64,000 nt of DNA from a virus. The translations under genes and the position numbers were made by a program. Under the pieces are notes generated by a model that did no database searches, was not told the origin of the DNA, and saw nothing but the letters and a program-made list of their open reading frames with translations. Shown here piece by piece: positions 51,532-60,104 of the stretch; the first letter of the stretch is position 1; the number at the start of each line of letters is the position of its first letter. The stretch is taken from positions 1 through 64,000 of the IMG/VR virus record IMGVR_UViG_3300020603_000012; one strand, 5' to 3'.

Positions 51532-52003
51532 CCTAAGTACTTACATGAATATATTTCTACCTTTAGCTCTAATAACAATTTTAGCCGGTTGCTCTACCAC
51601 AAATAACGGTGGTGGTTCCGATGTTGGCGGTACTACACCCAGTCAGGCTGTAGAGAATGCTTTACCTTATATTGCCCCGGCTGTAACTCTTGCCTGTACG
51701 GTTGTCTTGGAGCAAGCCGTTTCCCCAGAAGATAGAGTAGAGAAGGCAAAGATGATTAATCATGTTGCAACTATTGTTGAAAGTCTAACCCGTGGTGCAA
51801 CCCCAACACCGGATCAACTTCAAAAAGCTTTAGTTGATTATCTACCTCAAGACAAGACACACTGGGTAAAATATATAACAGTGGTTAAGGACATTTATGC
51901 AGCACAATTTGCAAAGCTTGATGGTGATGCAAAGCTTGGTATAGATTTACTCAATGCTATTGCCAAGGGCTGTAAGACAGCAACCGACGAATACGTAGAG
52001 TAA
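51524..52003 (+). CDS. lipoprotein in lysis cassette
   Basis: A 159-residue protein with a hydrophobic signal and lipobox LAGC (about 20-23), then a Gly/Thr linker and a helical domain (ENALPYIAPAVTLACTVVLE and later AKLGIDLLNAIAKGC). It would be anchored to a membrane by its lipid. Coupled to the holin-like gene and followed one base later by the next gene. An outer-membrane spanin role is possible but the domain is unfamiliar. Confidence 0.65.
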   Translation: MANLSTYMNIFLPLALITILAGCSTTNNGGGSDVGGTTPSQAVENALPYIAPAVTLACTVVLEQAVSPEDRVEKAKMINHVATIVESLTRGATPTPDQLQKALVDYLPQDKTHWVKYITVVKDIYAAQFAKLDGDAKLGIDLLNAIAKGCKTATDEYVE

Positions 52004-52004
52004 A

Positions 52005-52196
52005 ATGGACTTTACCGCCATCTTTAAAGCAATTGGCGAGGTATTCGGATTAATAAACAACTGGATGGGTCATAAGAATACCCCGGAAATGAAAAAAGCT
52101 GAACAACAGCAAAAAGAAGTTGACCGTCAAAATGAAATTGAAAAAGCTTTAAAGGAGAAAGATATTGAAAAGCTTCGCCGTTTGCTATCTCAGTAG
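52005..52196 (+). CDS. small coiled-coil protein in lysis cassette
   Basis: A 63-residue protein: an amphipathic hydrophobic N-terminus (FTAIFKAIGEVFGLINNWM) and a charged helix (KKAEQQQKEVDRQNEIEKAL). It could be an inner spanin-like or holin-regulating protein. Overlaps the next gene, in another frame, by 32 bases. Confidence 0.6.
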   Translation: MDFTAIFKAIGEVFGLINNWMGHKNTPEMKKAEQQQKEVDRQNEIEKALKEKDIEKLRRLLSQ

Positions 52197-52581
52197 CTTA
52201 ATTCTTGTAGGGTGTGCAACAGTAACACCTGATAAAGTTAAAGATAATACTGCTTCGTTTGATTCAACTACCCCACAGCAATATGACTCACACAACTCAG
52301 GTGTAATCGGGTTTAGTCCCGAAGGCAAAGGTATACTAACAAGTAACGGGGTAGAGCGCTACAATAATCTCATAAAGGATTACAAACTACAATTTAGAGC
52401 GTCAAAAGGTGTAGAATTAAAAGAAAATGATGGTATTACAGAGTTTCTGGACAAACACGGTAATGTTCTGTTTTATATCGACCATCAACACTTAGTTTAT
52501 TTTGGCATTTTGAATAGCTGGAGACGAGATGGTAAAGATGTGGATGGGCTTTGGGATAAAGCAAAGGCATGGGTAAAGTGA
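52165..52581 (+). CDS. lipoprotein (o-spanin candidate)
   Basis: A 138-residue protein with TTG start preceded by AAAGGAG seven bases upstream. Signal and lipobox LVGC (about residues 14-17) are followed by a polar domain (VIGFSPEGKGILTSNGVERY ... FYIDHQHLVYFGILNSW). It begins inside the previous gene, like overlapping Rz/Rz1 pairs, but is longer than a typical o-spanin. Confidence 0.65.
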   Translation: MKSFAVCYLSSLILVGCATVTPDKVKDNTASFDSTTPQQYDSHNSGVIGFSPEGKGILTSNGVERYNNLIKDYKLQFRASKGVELKENDGITEFLDKHGNVLFYIDHQHLVYFGILNSWRRDGKDVDGLWDKAKAWVK

Positions 52582-52724
52582 AGCTACTTCTTATTGCAGT
52601 TGCAGTGATGTTGTCTTCTTGTGCGCCGGTTTCAGTAGAGGAAGAATATAAGACAAAATACCCGGAAGTCCCAACTATGCAATCTGCAGAAGACGCTAAT
52701 ACTGGTCAGTTATTCAAGGAGTAG
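52578..52724 (+). CDS. small lipoprotein (o-spanin candidate)
   Basis: A 48-residue protein read from GTG at 52578: KLLLIAVAVMLSSCAPVSVE has a hydrophobic signal and a lipobox SSC, then a short acidic tail ending GQLFKE. The size fits an Rz1-like outer spanin. It overlaps the preceding gene by four bases, and its last codons contain the AAGGAG that serves the endolysin start. Confidence 0.65.
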   Translation: MKLLLIAVAVMLSSCAPVSVEEEYKTKYPEVPTMQSAEDANTGQLFKE

Positions 52725-52726
52725 TT

Positions 52727-53329
52727 ATGGGCTGGTCATCTAGAGATAATAACTTACGTAGAAGATCTAATCAACCTTCTTCTAGTAAGCCTATAGAACC
52801 AAAGAAAAAGGATAAACCGATTGTAATACAACCTCTTGTATCTGAAAAAACAGATTTAAGTGTTTTGGATGAAAGAAGTGCAAAGAATGTTGCAACTCTA
52901 CACACAAAAGTTCAACAGCTATTTAAAAATTGGATTGCTGAATGTCAAATATTGGCCAAAGCACACGGCTATGAGTACAAGGCAATTTCAGGAAATAGAA
53001 CATGGGAAGAACAAGCAAAAATTTATGCACAAGGAAGAACGGCACCAGGTAAGATTGTTACTAACGCAAAACCTGGATTCAGTAATCACAATTACGGAAT
53101 TGCCGTAGATATGGGAGTTTTTAAGGATGGAAAATATCTAGATAGTTCTAAGCCTTCAGAAGCAGAAGCATTTCATAGAAAAGCTGCTACTGTTGCAGAA
53201 AAATATGGTATTGAATGGGGCGGTAGTTGGAAATCGTTCAAAGACTATCCCCATTTTGAATATAAAACCGGTAAAACAATTTCACAATTAAGACAGATAG
53301 TTCTAGAAGGTAAAGATATTTTGGCCTAA
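52727..53329 (+). CDS. endolysin, L-alanyl-D-glutamate-type peptidase (M15)
   Basis: A 200-residue protein. A basic, Lys/Pro-rich N-terminal 40 residues precede a CwlK/VanY-type M15 domain: SGNRTWEEQAKIYAQGRT, SNHNYGIAVD with zinc ligands His121 and Asp128, WGGSW, and DYPHFE with His176. It cuts the peptide stem of peptidoglycan. No signal peptide, so release depends on the holin. AAGGAG five bases before the ATG. Confidence 0.88.
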   Translation: MGWSSRDNNLRRRSNQPSSSKPIEPKKKDKPIVIQPLVSEKTDLSVLDERSAKNVATLHTKVQQLFKNWIAECQILAKAHGYEYKAISGNRTWEEQAKIYAQGRTAPGKIVTNAKPGFSNHNYGIAVDMGVFKDGKYLDSSKPSEAEAFHRKAATVAEKYGIEWGGSWKSFKDYPHFEYKTGKTISQLRQIVLEGKDILA

Positions 53330-53337
53330 ATAATTAT

Positions 53338-53838
53338 ACGAAATTTAAGCGTACTCTTAAGTGGTTTATTATAATAGGCCTGTTTTTAGGATCAGCCTAC
53401 ATAAGCTTGGAATCTGGCTATTATCTAGGTAAAAACAGTACTTTTAAAACTTATAATTATACTAAACTACCAAATTCTTGTTTCTTAGAAGCATTAATTC
53501 ACGCTTCAAGAGCAAACCTAGTTTTAAAATCTGAAACCAGTCCTGACATTTATTCTTCTATTTTTGGATATACCTATAAACACGAAGATGACATTATTTT
53601 AAATGGTAAAAAGGCTGCACTTGTTTTTGGCCATGCCGTTTGTATATTCGAATATAAAAATAAATTGTGGGTGTATGATACCAATCACGGAACTATGTAT
53701 GTGGGTATTACAAGAGATAAATTAGAATATAACAACATAATGAAAAAATGGACGGAAGATACTTACAAAATTAAAATAGAGAAAAGTTTTGTACTTGATG
53801 ACTGGGCACTTCCAGCTAATATTACTGATCACCAATAG
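53338..53838 (+). CDS. membrane-anchored cysteine-peptidase-like protein, unusual start
   Basis: From TTG 53407 the protein has 143 residues; the frame extends upstream through KFKRTLKWFIIIGLFLGSAY, a convincing membrane anchor, without any ATG, GTG or TTG. The codon in the expected place is ACG at 53338, five bases after a TAAATA box, so the ATG may have been lost or non-canonical initiation used. PNSCFLEALIHA, FGHAVCIFEY and WVYDTNHG supply Cys, His and Asp in papain/NlpC order. Role near the lysis genes unknown. Confidence 0.5.
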   Translation, partial: TKFKRTLKWFIIIGLFLGSAYISLESGYYLGKNSTFKTYNYTKLPNSCFLEALIHASRANLVLKSETSPDIYSSIFGYTYKHEDDIILNGKKAALVFGHAVCIFEYKNKLWVYDTNHGTMYVGITRDKLEYNNIMKKWTEDTYKIKIEKSFVLDDWALPANITDHQ

Positions 53839-54565
53839 TAGCAAGCTGTTGTAAATAACAATCACGCTCCTCTGGATGCTCAATTAAACCTTGATTTAAA
53901 TTCATTAATCGCATATTATTGAGTTGTTGGTGCTGTAGGTCTACAGAGAGTTTATTAAAATCTACTTCATAATTCTCTGACAATCTTTTTGCTTTAACTT
54001 TACCATACCCAGCCAGTCCTTCAATGTTATCAGATGCATCACCCATGATGCTCTTATATAATAAATATTTGTCTATTGATACAGGAAAGTGTTGATCAAA
54101 ATTTTGTAAATTAATCACAATTTTTTTAATGGGTGAATATAGCTCCACACATGAGTTAATTAGTTGAGCCATATCATTATCAGTAGAAACAACTGTCTTT
54201 GTACCTTCTAAATGATTGCAAAGGAATGCTATCACATCATCTGCTTCCAAAATACCTGGAAACATGAGATGAATGCCTTGTTGTTGCATAGTTTCATGAA
54301 TTTTATCTTCTGCTGCATGCACAGTTTGCCACATGGAACTATCCCTGTTTTGTTTGTAATTATGTTCTTGGCGGCGATAATTTTTCTTACCATGTATTAA
54401 TCGTTTGTCTGATACAGCATAAATTGATGTAGGTTCAAACATGCGTATGTACTTGTTAATGCTACGCATGTATGCACTAATCATGTCATTAGTGTTTGGG
54501 CCTTTTAAAACATGATAAACACGATACAACAAATTTGTTGCATCAACGATTAAAATACGTTTCAT
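53822..54565 (-). CDS. 5'-3' exonuclease/flap endonuclease (T4 RNase H-like)
   Basis: A 247-residue FEN-type nuclease. ILIVDATNLLYRVYH (Asp7 region), GILEADDVIAFLC, VVSTDNDMAQLI and SIMGDASDNIEGLAGYGKVK provide the acidic active-site clusters and helix-hairpin-helix of the family. It removes RNA primers and flaps in lagging-strand replication. Overlaps uvdE by four bases. Codon use is more even and less AT-biased at third positions than in neighbours. Confidence 0.88.
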   Translation of the reverse strand: MKRILIVDATNLLYRVYHVLKGPNTNDMISAYMRSINKYIRMFEPTSIYAVSDKRLIHGKKNYRRQEHNYKQNRDSSMWQTVHAAEDKIHETMQQQGIHLMFPGILEADDVIAFLCNHLEGTKTVVSTDNDMAQLINSCVELYSPIKKIVINLQNFDQHFPVSIDKYLLYKSIMGDASDNIEGLAGYGKVKAKRLSENYEVDFNKLSVDLQHQQLNNMRLMNLNQGLIEHPEERDCYLQQLATIGDQ

Positions 54566-55476
54566 TGCTTGCTTTCAAGCAACAGCTGCTTTTGCATGCG
54601 TTTAATAGCTCTGTCCTTAGCCTTGAGTTCCACTTCCCAAACTACTGGCAAGTCATAATCCGAAGGCAAGCTAGTAGCATAATCTGCATGCTTGCGACTA
54701 CCATTAATGCCTTCTGAATAATGAAAGATGGGTATATAGCCCGGCCACGTGGCATATGCAGCCTCAAATGCTTGACGGTGACTCAAACCATCTGGTAACA
54801 TTTCATGATGCAAATTGTCATATGTAATAGGAATACCCTGTCTAGCATGAAAATAAGTAACAAGATTCTTAATACTCCACACGCCTTTTTTGTTGTCGTT
54901 GTTCTCAAATACTAATCGCTTGGTAACACAAGCAGGGCACTGCTTCAAACTTTGTATCACATTGTTATAAATTACTTCTGCATTACCATCTTTGCGAATA
55001 TGAATGTTCAGAGGTGCTTCATATGATTCAGGTAGATCAAGCAATTCAAATACAAGTGCATGAGCAATCAAATCACGAATACTGTTGGCAATTACTTTGG
55101 GGTTTTCAGAAGTTAAACTTATGAATTCAGAAGGATGAGCTGAAAAACGCAGACCTGAATTTTTCATAGTTATTTTTGCTTCATTAATTGCATGTAACAT
55201 CTCATCTTGCATGGGTAAAGAATGGAAATCCAAATTCAAGTCTGGGTGATTAATTACTGGAATGAGATCGCTGCCAATACGCAGTCCTGCTAGTTTCATG
55301 CTTTGACACAACTCTACAGTAGTTTTGAGAGTTTGAAAATTGGTAACTATGCGTTCACACAGTGTTTTTAGTGCTTCGGCTCTAGGCTTCTTCATGAACT
55401 GTGTCACAGTCATCATTCTAAACTTGATGCCTTTGTCATTGAGCACATTGCTCTGACAGCATAATGACAAGTTCAT
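54562..55476 (-). CDS. uvsE: UV damage endonuclease UvdE-like
   Basis: A 304-residue TIM-barrel endonuclease. FRMMTVTQFMKK, GLRIGSDLIPVINHP, LRFSAHPSEFISLTSENPKV, LVFENNDNKKGVW, ITYDNLHHEMLPDG and FHYSEGI match UVDE blocks and supply the metal-binding His/Glu/Asp. It nicks 5' to UV photoproducts, starting repair without photolyase. Early-type promoter with 6 nt to the ATG; cotranscribed with the exonuclease, which could process the nick. Confidence 0.9.
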   Translation of the reverse strand: MNLSLCCQSNVLNDKGIKFRMMTVTQFMKKPRAEALKTLCERIVTNFQTLKTTVELCQSMKLAGLRIGSDLIPVINHPDLNLDFHSLPMQDEMLHAINEAKITMKNSGLRFSAHPSEFISLTSENPKVIANSIRDLIAHALVFELLDLPESYEAPLNIHIRKDGNAEVIYNNVIQSLKQCPACVTKRLVFENNDNKKGVWSIKNLVTYFHARQGIPITYDNLHHEMLPDGLSHRQAFEAAYATWPGYIPIFHYSEGINGSRKHADYATSLPSDYDLPVVWEVELKAKDRAIKRMQKQLLLESKQ

Positions 55477-55482
55477 TAGTAA

Positions 55483-55510
55483 AATATAGAGGAAATTCTA
55501 AAACAATCAA
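55483..55510 (-). promoter_or_regulatory. early-type promoter for uvdE-exonuclease
   Basis: TTGATT (55505-55510), 16-nt spacer, TATATT (55483-55488), 6 nt to ATG at 55476. Confidence 0.7.
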
Positions 55511-55870
55511 CTAAAACGGTGTTGTAAGAGAGGGATTTGGACTAATGAGAGGATTAACAGGGGGTATAGGGGCTGCTGTGGCTTGTGTGTCAACAGAAGC
55601 TTCTGTTCCAGCTGCCGTATCAACTTCTTCCACAGAAATGTCAGTCAATTCATTAATACCCAGAGCGGCAAGATTTACTTTATTTTCTTCAACATAAAGG
55701 GTGACTGAATTATCTCCAATTCTAACAATAACAGGTGCAGTATGGCCTTCTACAGTTAAAATTAGTTCTCCAAACGAATTTTTTGAGAAAGTTAGCTTAA
55801 TACCATCTTCACTAAAAACATAAACTGAAGAAACTATTAACAAAATTAACGCTAAGATAGTAGTTTTCAT
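55511..55870 (-). CDS. small exported protein
   Basis: A 119-residue protein with a signal peptide (MKTTILALILLIVSSVYVFS, cleavage after about 20). The mature part is a small beta-rich domain (KLTFSKNSFGELILTVEGHT) with a Thr/Ala/Pro-rich tail (TEASVDTQATAAPIPPVNPL). No family recognised. It has its own promoter at the end of the exported-protein block. Confidence 0.6.
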   Translation of the reverse strand: MKTTILALILLIVSSVYVFSEDGIKLTFSKNSFGELILTVEGHTAPVIVRIGDNSVTLYVEENKVNLAALGINELTDISVEEVDTAAGTEASVDTQATAAPIPPVNPLISPNPSLTTPF

Positions 55871-55875
55871 ATGTT

Positions 55876-55903
55876 ATATTAGACAGTTAAAACTGAAAAT
55901 CAT
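55876..55903 (-). promoter_or_regulatory. early-type promoter for 55511-55870
   Basis: ATGATT (55898-55903), 16-nt spacer, TAATAT (55876-55881), 5 nt to ATG at 55870. Confidence 0.45.
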
Positions 55904-55915
55904 TAGAAATATTTC

Positions 55916-56137
55916 TCATTCATTTACAACAAATACTGTATAATGTCCGTTGCCAACACATTCATAATAGTATCTAAACTTCTCATCTCCTTCCAAATAG
56001 ACCCCGTAAACATCTTGTCCATTAAAATATTCTTTCAAACAAAGAACCTCATGTTTGCCAATTTTATCCTTGATCCATCTTACAGCTTCATACACATCTC
56101 CTTCGTGAACTATTACTTTAAGATCATTTAGATTCAC
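55916..56137 (-). CDS. hypothetical small protein
   Basis: A 73-residue protein from GTG at 56137, with AGGAG six bases upstream. MNLNDLKVIVHEGDVYEAVR then EKFRYYYECVGNGHYTVFVV suggests a compact alpha/beta domain. Overlaps the upstream membrane-protein gene by 14 bases. No known family. Confidence 0.6.
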   Translation of the reverse strand: MNLNDLKVIVHEGDVYEAVRWIKDKIGKHEVLCLKEYFNGQDVYGVYLEGDEKFRYYYECVGNGHYTVFVVNE

Positions 56138-56378
56138 TATCTTCTCCTGCTGCTGTCTGTATATCTAATTTGTTACTGTAAACCTTTTCTAAGACGGCTA
56201 TAGACATAATACCTATAATTATAAACGCTGCAATAATTGAAACAGCTTTGCAAATTGTTCTTCTGACATTTTGCCTCTTATGGTATGCTTTATAAGAAGA
56301 AAGAAAATTATTAAAATAGTCAGAGGAAGGCGAATTAAGATCAGAAGCCCTCTTAATAAGTCTCGAAAGCTCATTCAT
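56124..56378 (-). CDS. single-pass membrane protein
   Basis: An 84-residue protein starting MNELSRLIKRASDLN, with GAGGG just upstream and a four-base overlap with the amylase stop, which supports this start over an ATG at 56399. A basic juxtamembrane segment (KAYHKRQNVRRTICK) and one transmembrane helix (VSIIAAFIIIGIMSIAVL) precede a short acidic tail. Function unknown; it belongs to the amylase transcript. Confidence 0.6.
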   Translation of the reverse strand: MNELSRLIKRASDLNSPSSDYFNNFLSSYKAYHKRQNVRRTICKAVSIIAAFIIIGIMSIAVLEKVYSNKLDIQTAAGEDSESK

Positions 56379-59300
56379 TGGGGCCCTCTTGTTGCACAAC
56401 TAAAATTAATAGTCGCAGTATTTTTAACTGCTGCAGCGTTTAATGAGGCTACATCTGACTCCATAGAATCTTCTACCATAATTATTTTTATTGCAGCAGT
56501 TCCAAATGCTGGTATGTTCTTATACATAAATCTCCATTCTTTTTCATATCTAGAATTTACATCTACTTTAGGAACTTGTGCCCATGCTAAATTACCTTTA
56601 GACCCATCAGGGTTAACAAGAACACCATTTCCATTGTCCTCTCCGGTTGCCGCATCATCGTTAAGAGCGTTAGCATCTCTTATATTATAGAATACTTCCT
56701 TTACAGTGCTATCTGTTTTTATAACAAATTCGTAGTTTTGACTAGTTAATGTTTCTCCCGGTCTAGGATAAAGAATTTGACCTGAAGGGGGTTTAGAATC
56801 ATAATAAAAAACTTGAGTAAAAGTATTATAGTAAGGTGTAAAGCCTGGCGCCTTAAGGAATGCTCGAGCTCTTAATACATGATAGCCTTCTTCCAAGCCC
56901 ACTCTTTTACTTGCAAAATCATTATGTACATAGTTTTCAACTGTTGTTGCATTAAAATTAGTTACAGAAAATTGTGATGCCATTTTGCTTTTTATACTGA
57001 CCATATTACCGTTAGAAGGAAAAACACTTAATGTATCTAAATAAGTGCCGCCAATTTTATAACGCAATTGACCCGTTGGCCAAGGTATTTGTACAGACCA
57101 CCAATACGTAGGTCTTCCATTACCATCATTCGGACCAGTTCCGTCTCTTATAGCTTCTAGTACTCTTGTTGAAGCTATTGCAGCTACGCCTCCATAGCCC
57201 TCAGGAAAAGAAATACCATCAGTTGTGTAATATACAAAAAGTTTAGCATTATTATAATACTCACCAGTTTTGATTCTAATAGTGGCACTTGAAGCATTAG
57301 CTACAAACTGACGTCTACCATCTGCAATTACGTTTGGATCATGATAGATGTAATCGGAAGGTGTAAAGAATGCGTTAGGACCATTTCCTAAATTAAAATT
57401 AACTCTTCTAAGCCCCTTTATAGCTATATAGGTTTCAGCTCCTTGCGAACCTACTATATTACGATTAACGTTAGCTGCAGCAAACTTATCTCTTACTCGG
57501 TAATCAAATTTCATTTGTTCATAACCTAAAAACATATCATCAGTGCCTGGGGGATAGTCCCTCTTGATGTCCGTCATCGAACCCAGGCCCATTTGAGAGT
57601 TAACGTCAACCCCTCCATCTAGTTTTAATAATACATTTTCTGCTGAGCCATCGAGTTGTACAATAAAGCTTAAATTTTGACCAGATCTTACAATAGGAAT
57701 AAATGTTTCATATGTATAATCAGAAGTGTTTGTATCATATAAGCCATAAGGGTTAAACGCTGCATCTCCATTCGTTCCATCTTTTCTTTTAACTTTTATG
57801 TAAGGAACATTAGTACCGTTTTCTCTTATGTTTATAGCATTTAAACCTGTGTTTAAAGTAGGTCTTTCAGGAGTACGATAAGAGAACATATAATAACTAC
57901 TAGGCGGGACTATGACATTTCTTAATTCGTTTGCATACTTATAAAACCCTACTTGACCAGATCCGTTGGGCCCGGTAGCATATTGAAACAGATAAGCATC
58001 AGAAGGAAATGAAGAAGTAATAGGTGCAGACTTTCCATTCCATCTATTTCCGTTTATCATTGCGATCATAGTAACTCCGGTTGCATCAGAAGATGCACCA
58101 TATCTTCTATCTATTCTTTCATAAGCAACATAATCGTTATTGGACCATATTCCCTTTTGACTGCCTCTTGCAAAATTATTATGTATTTTAACTAAATTAG
58201 GAATCCTAGGGTCACTCCATTGTCCAAGAAAAGCTGAATTTGCTATACGGGGAAATTCACCTCCTGAATTTGTTAGTACCCCTGCATGGTAATTGCCATC
58301 TGTATATATAAGAGGAAGGCCTGCTCTAGTAAAATAGAATGCGTGTTGAATATGGCGGTCGGTAGACCAACCATTATCGTGAGATTGTGAATGCATAACA
58401 GCTACATCTGAACCAAAGCCTCCTGAGCCTTGACCATCAAAGCCAGATAAATTATTCCCTATTCTGTTATCTAGATTACTTTTAAGAATATTATCTACTA
58501 GTCTCATTCCTGCATTAATATAATCACCATAAGGAGGTGGTTCACCGAGGTGCTCACCAAACATCATAGCATCATCTCTACCTAGATCAGTATTAAAAAC
58601 ACTATCTCGGTGATTGATATCTGCAAAGCCTCTAGATATATTAAACTGTCTTTGTGCTTGACCTACATAACCATAATCAGAAAAATCTTTATCAGTTCCA
58701 TAAGAAGCACCAAAGAAATCATATGGCACGTGCTTTACAGCGTCTAATCTTAATCCATCACATTTAGTTCTATCCATAAACCAACGTACCGCTCTATTAA
58801 GATATTCTTCTACGTACTCTGAATAATATGCTTCATTAGCAGCAAGATACTCAACTGTTAATCCATTCTCATAACCAAACCCTACATAATTACCGTTTGC
58901 GTCATAACAATAAAATTCTGGGTTATTAGGATGTCTTAAGAACTTTACCTTTTGTGTCCACCATCCCTCGTTTGGTCCATGATTCTTATTCCAGATACCC
59001 GTCTCTGTAGCAATATCTATTAAATCAGATAATCCTCTGTTTTGTACTTCCCATACATTACCCCAATCACTTGTGTTATACCATTTGCGGTAAGTACCAT
59101 CAGGCATTAACTTAAGATGAAAGTCTTCAGGTCTCATTCCTGGATACAAATCAAGAGGTGTATCAGCTGTATACCCAGGTGTATCAAACCCGCGGTGATT
59201 CATTATATTATCAAAATAAACTCTGATACCAAAACGGTGTGCGGTTTCAATTAACATCATGAGCTCAGCTTCAGTACCATACCTTGTATAAGTAGAACCT

Positions 59301-59533
59301 CTTTGGTCTTTAGAACCTAAATCAAATGGATCAAATAAATCATATCCTACTGAAAATGAACTACCAGCTTTTGCAGGGGGAGGAAGCCATAGAGAATCAT
59401 AACCTACTTCTGCAAGTTCAGGAAGCTTGGCAGTAATTTCTGCCCAACTAGTATTAAAATACTGAAGCATAGCCTCAGCTTGAACGTTAACTGAAATGAA
59501 AAGAGAAGCGAAAAATGCAATTGCCCTTTTCAT
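56375..59533 (-). CDS. exported GH13 alpha-amylase family enzyme
   Basis: A 1052-residue protein with an N-terminal signal peptide (FFASLFISVNVQA, cleavage near 19). The GH13 regions are intact: DNIMNH (108-113), GLRLDAVKH with nucleophile Asp264, MFGEHLG with acid Glu327, and SQSHDN with Asp386. Residues beyond about 560 form several beta-type domains. It should act on alpha-glucan outside the cytoplasm. A late-type box AATAAATA lies 5 nt before the ATG. Such an enzyme on a phage, next to PEP-CTERM genes, is unusual. Confidence 0.88.
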   Translation of the reverse strand: MKRAIAFFASLFISVNVQAEAMLQYFNTSWAEITAKLPELAEVGYDSLWLPPPAKAGSSFSVGYDLFDPFDLGSKDQRGSTYTRYGTEAELMMLIETAHRFGIRVYFDNIMNHRGFDTPGYTADTPLDLYPGMRPEDFHLKLMPDGTYRKWYNTSDWGNVWEVQNRGLSDLIDIATETGIWNKNHGPNEGWWTQKVKFLRHPNNPEFYCYDANGNYVGFGYENGLTVEYLAANEAYYSEYVEEYLNRAVRWFMDRTKCDGLRLDAVKHVPYDFFGASYGTDKDFSDYGYVGQAQRQFNISRGFADINHRDSVFNTDLGRDDAMMFGEHLGEPPPYGDYINAGMRLVDNILKSNLDNRIGNNLSGFDGQGSGGFGSDVAVMHSQSHDNGWSTDRHIQHAFYFTRAGLPLIYTDGNYHAGVLTNSGGEFPRIANSAFLGQWSDPRIPNLVKIHNNFARGSQKGIWSNNDYVAYERIDRRYGASSDATGVTMIAMINGNRWNGKSAPITSSFPSDAYLFQYATGPNGSGQVGFYKYANELRNVIVPPSSYYMFSYRTPERPTLNTGLNAINIRENGTNVPYIKVKRKDGTNGDAAFNPYGLYDTNTSDYTYETFIPIVRSGQNLSFIVQLDGSAENVLLKLDGGVDVNSQMGLGSMTDIKRDYPPGTDDMFLGYEQMKFDYRVRDKFAAANVNRNIVGSQGAETYIAIKGLRRVNFNLGNGPNAFFTPSDYIYHDPNVIADGRRQFVANASSATIRIKTGEYYNNAKLFVYYTTDGISFPEGYGGVAAIASTRVLEAIRDGTGPNDGNGRPTYWWSVQIPWPTGQLRYKIGGTYLDTLSVFPSNGNMVSIKSKMASQFSVTNFNATTVENYVHNDFASKRVGLEEGYHVLRARAFLKAPGFTPYYNTFTQVFYYDSKPPSGQILYPRPGETLTSQNYEFVIKTDSTVKEVFYNIRDANALNDDAATGEDNGNGVLVNPDGSKGNLAWAQVPKVDVNSRYEKEWRFMYKNIPAFGTAAIKIIMVEDSMESDVASLNAAAVKNTATINFSCATRGPQ

Positions 59534-59538
59534 ATTAA

Positions 59539-59546
59539 TATTTATT
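59539..59546 (-). promoter_or_regulatory. late-promoter-like box AATAAATA for amylase
   Basis: 5 nt before ATG at 59533, overlapping the stop of the pseudopilin-like gene. Confidence 0.55.
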
Positions 59547-60102
59547 TGGCAAACAATTTCTTATCTTTATATGGACAAAAACTATATACATCATCAAAAG
59601 GTGTCTTGTTAGGATCGTCCTGCTTTTGATTTTTACCTAAGCTTACTACTATGAAATCTTTAGGTACATTTTCTTGAAAGTTTTTACCATAATATTCTAC
59701 TTTACCAGAACCGTCTATATCCCATTTTAATGCATATTGATTCTTCCACGGGTCAAGTAAGGTACCATCTTCTTTTATACCTTCACCATAATAAGGTCTT
59801 AAGATTTTACATACATCTTTACTATCATCTATTCTAGTAGGAGGACCATACCATGCGTAATATTCATGGTCAAAAGGATACCCCTTTCTAGGCGCAGGCC
59901 ATGCAATCAAGCCATTTTCAGATTTATAAAGCTGTACAGCATGATACAACCCTCTCATTTCTACATTCTGTACTTTAGATATTTTTGTTTTTTCTTGTAT
60001 ATGCTGGTAAGCAGGAAATGACAAGCTAACTAGTAAAAGAATGATGCTGACGGCTACAAGCATCTCTATAATAGTAAATGCTGTAGCCGTCAGCTTCTTC
60101 AT
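59542..60102 (-). CDS. type II/IV pseudopilin-like protein
   Basis: A 186-residue protein with a prepilin leader: MKKLTATA then FTIIEMLVAVSIILLLVSLS, with the conserved Glu at +5 and a hydrophobic helix. The residue before the cut is Ala rather than the usual Gly. The rest (residues 45-186) resembles GspG-like pseudopilins (LLDPWKNQYAL). It would need a host prepilin peptidase. Lies two bases after the adjacent PEP-CTERM gene. Confidence 0.8.
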   Translation of the reverse strand: MKKLTATAFTIIEMLVAVSIILLLVSLSFPAYQHIQEKTKISKVQNVEMRGLYHAVQLYKSENGLIAWPAPRKGYPFDHEYYAWYGPPTRIDDSKDVCKILRPYYGEGIKEDGTLLDPWKNQYALKWDIDGSGKVEYYGKNFQENVPKDFIVVSLGKNQKQDDPNKTPFDDVYSFCPYKDKKLFAK

Positions 60103-60104
60103 TC

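Noticed and set aside
54562-55476. DpdA-type transglycosylase for deazaguanine insertion
   Set aside because: The TIM-barrel motifs (HPSEF, ENNDNK, DNLHHE) are those of UvdE; no TGT-like signature is present.
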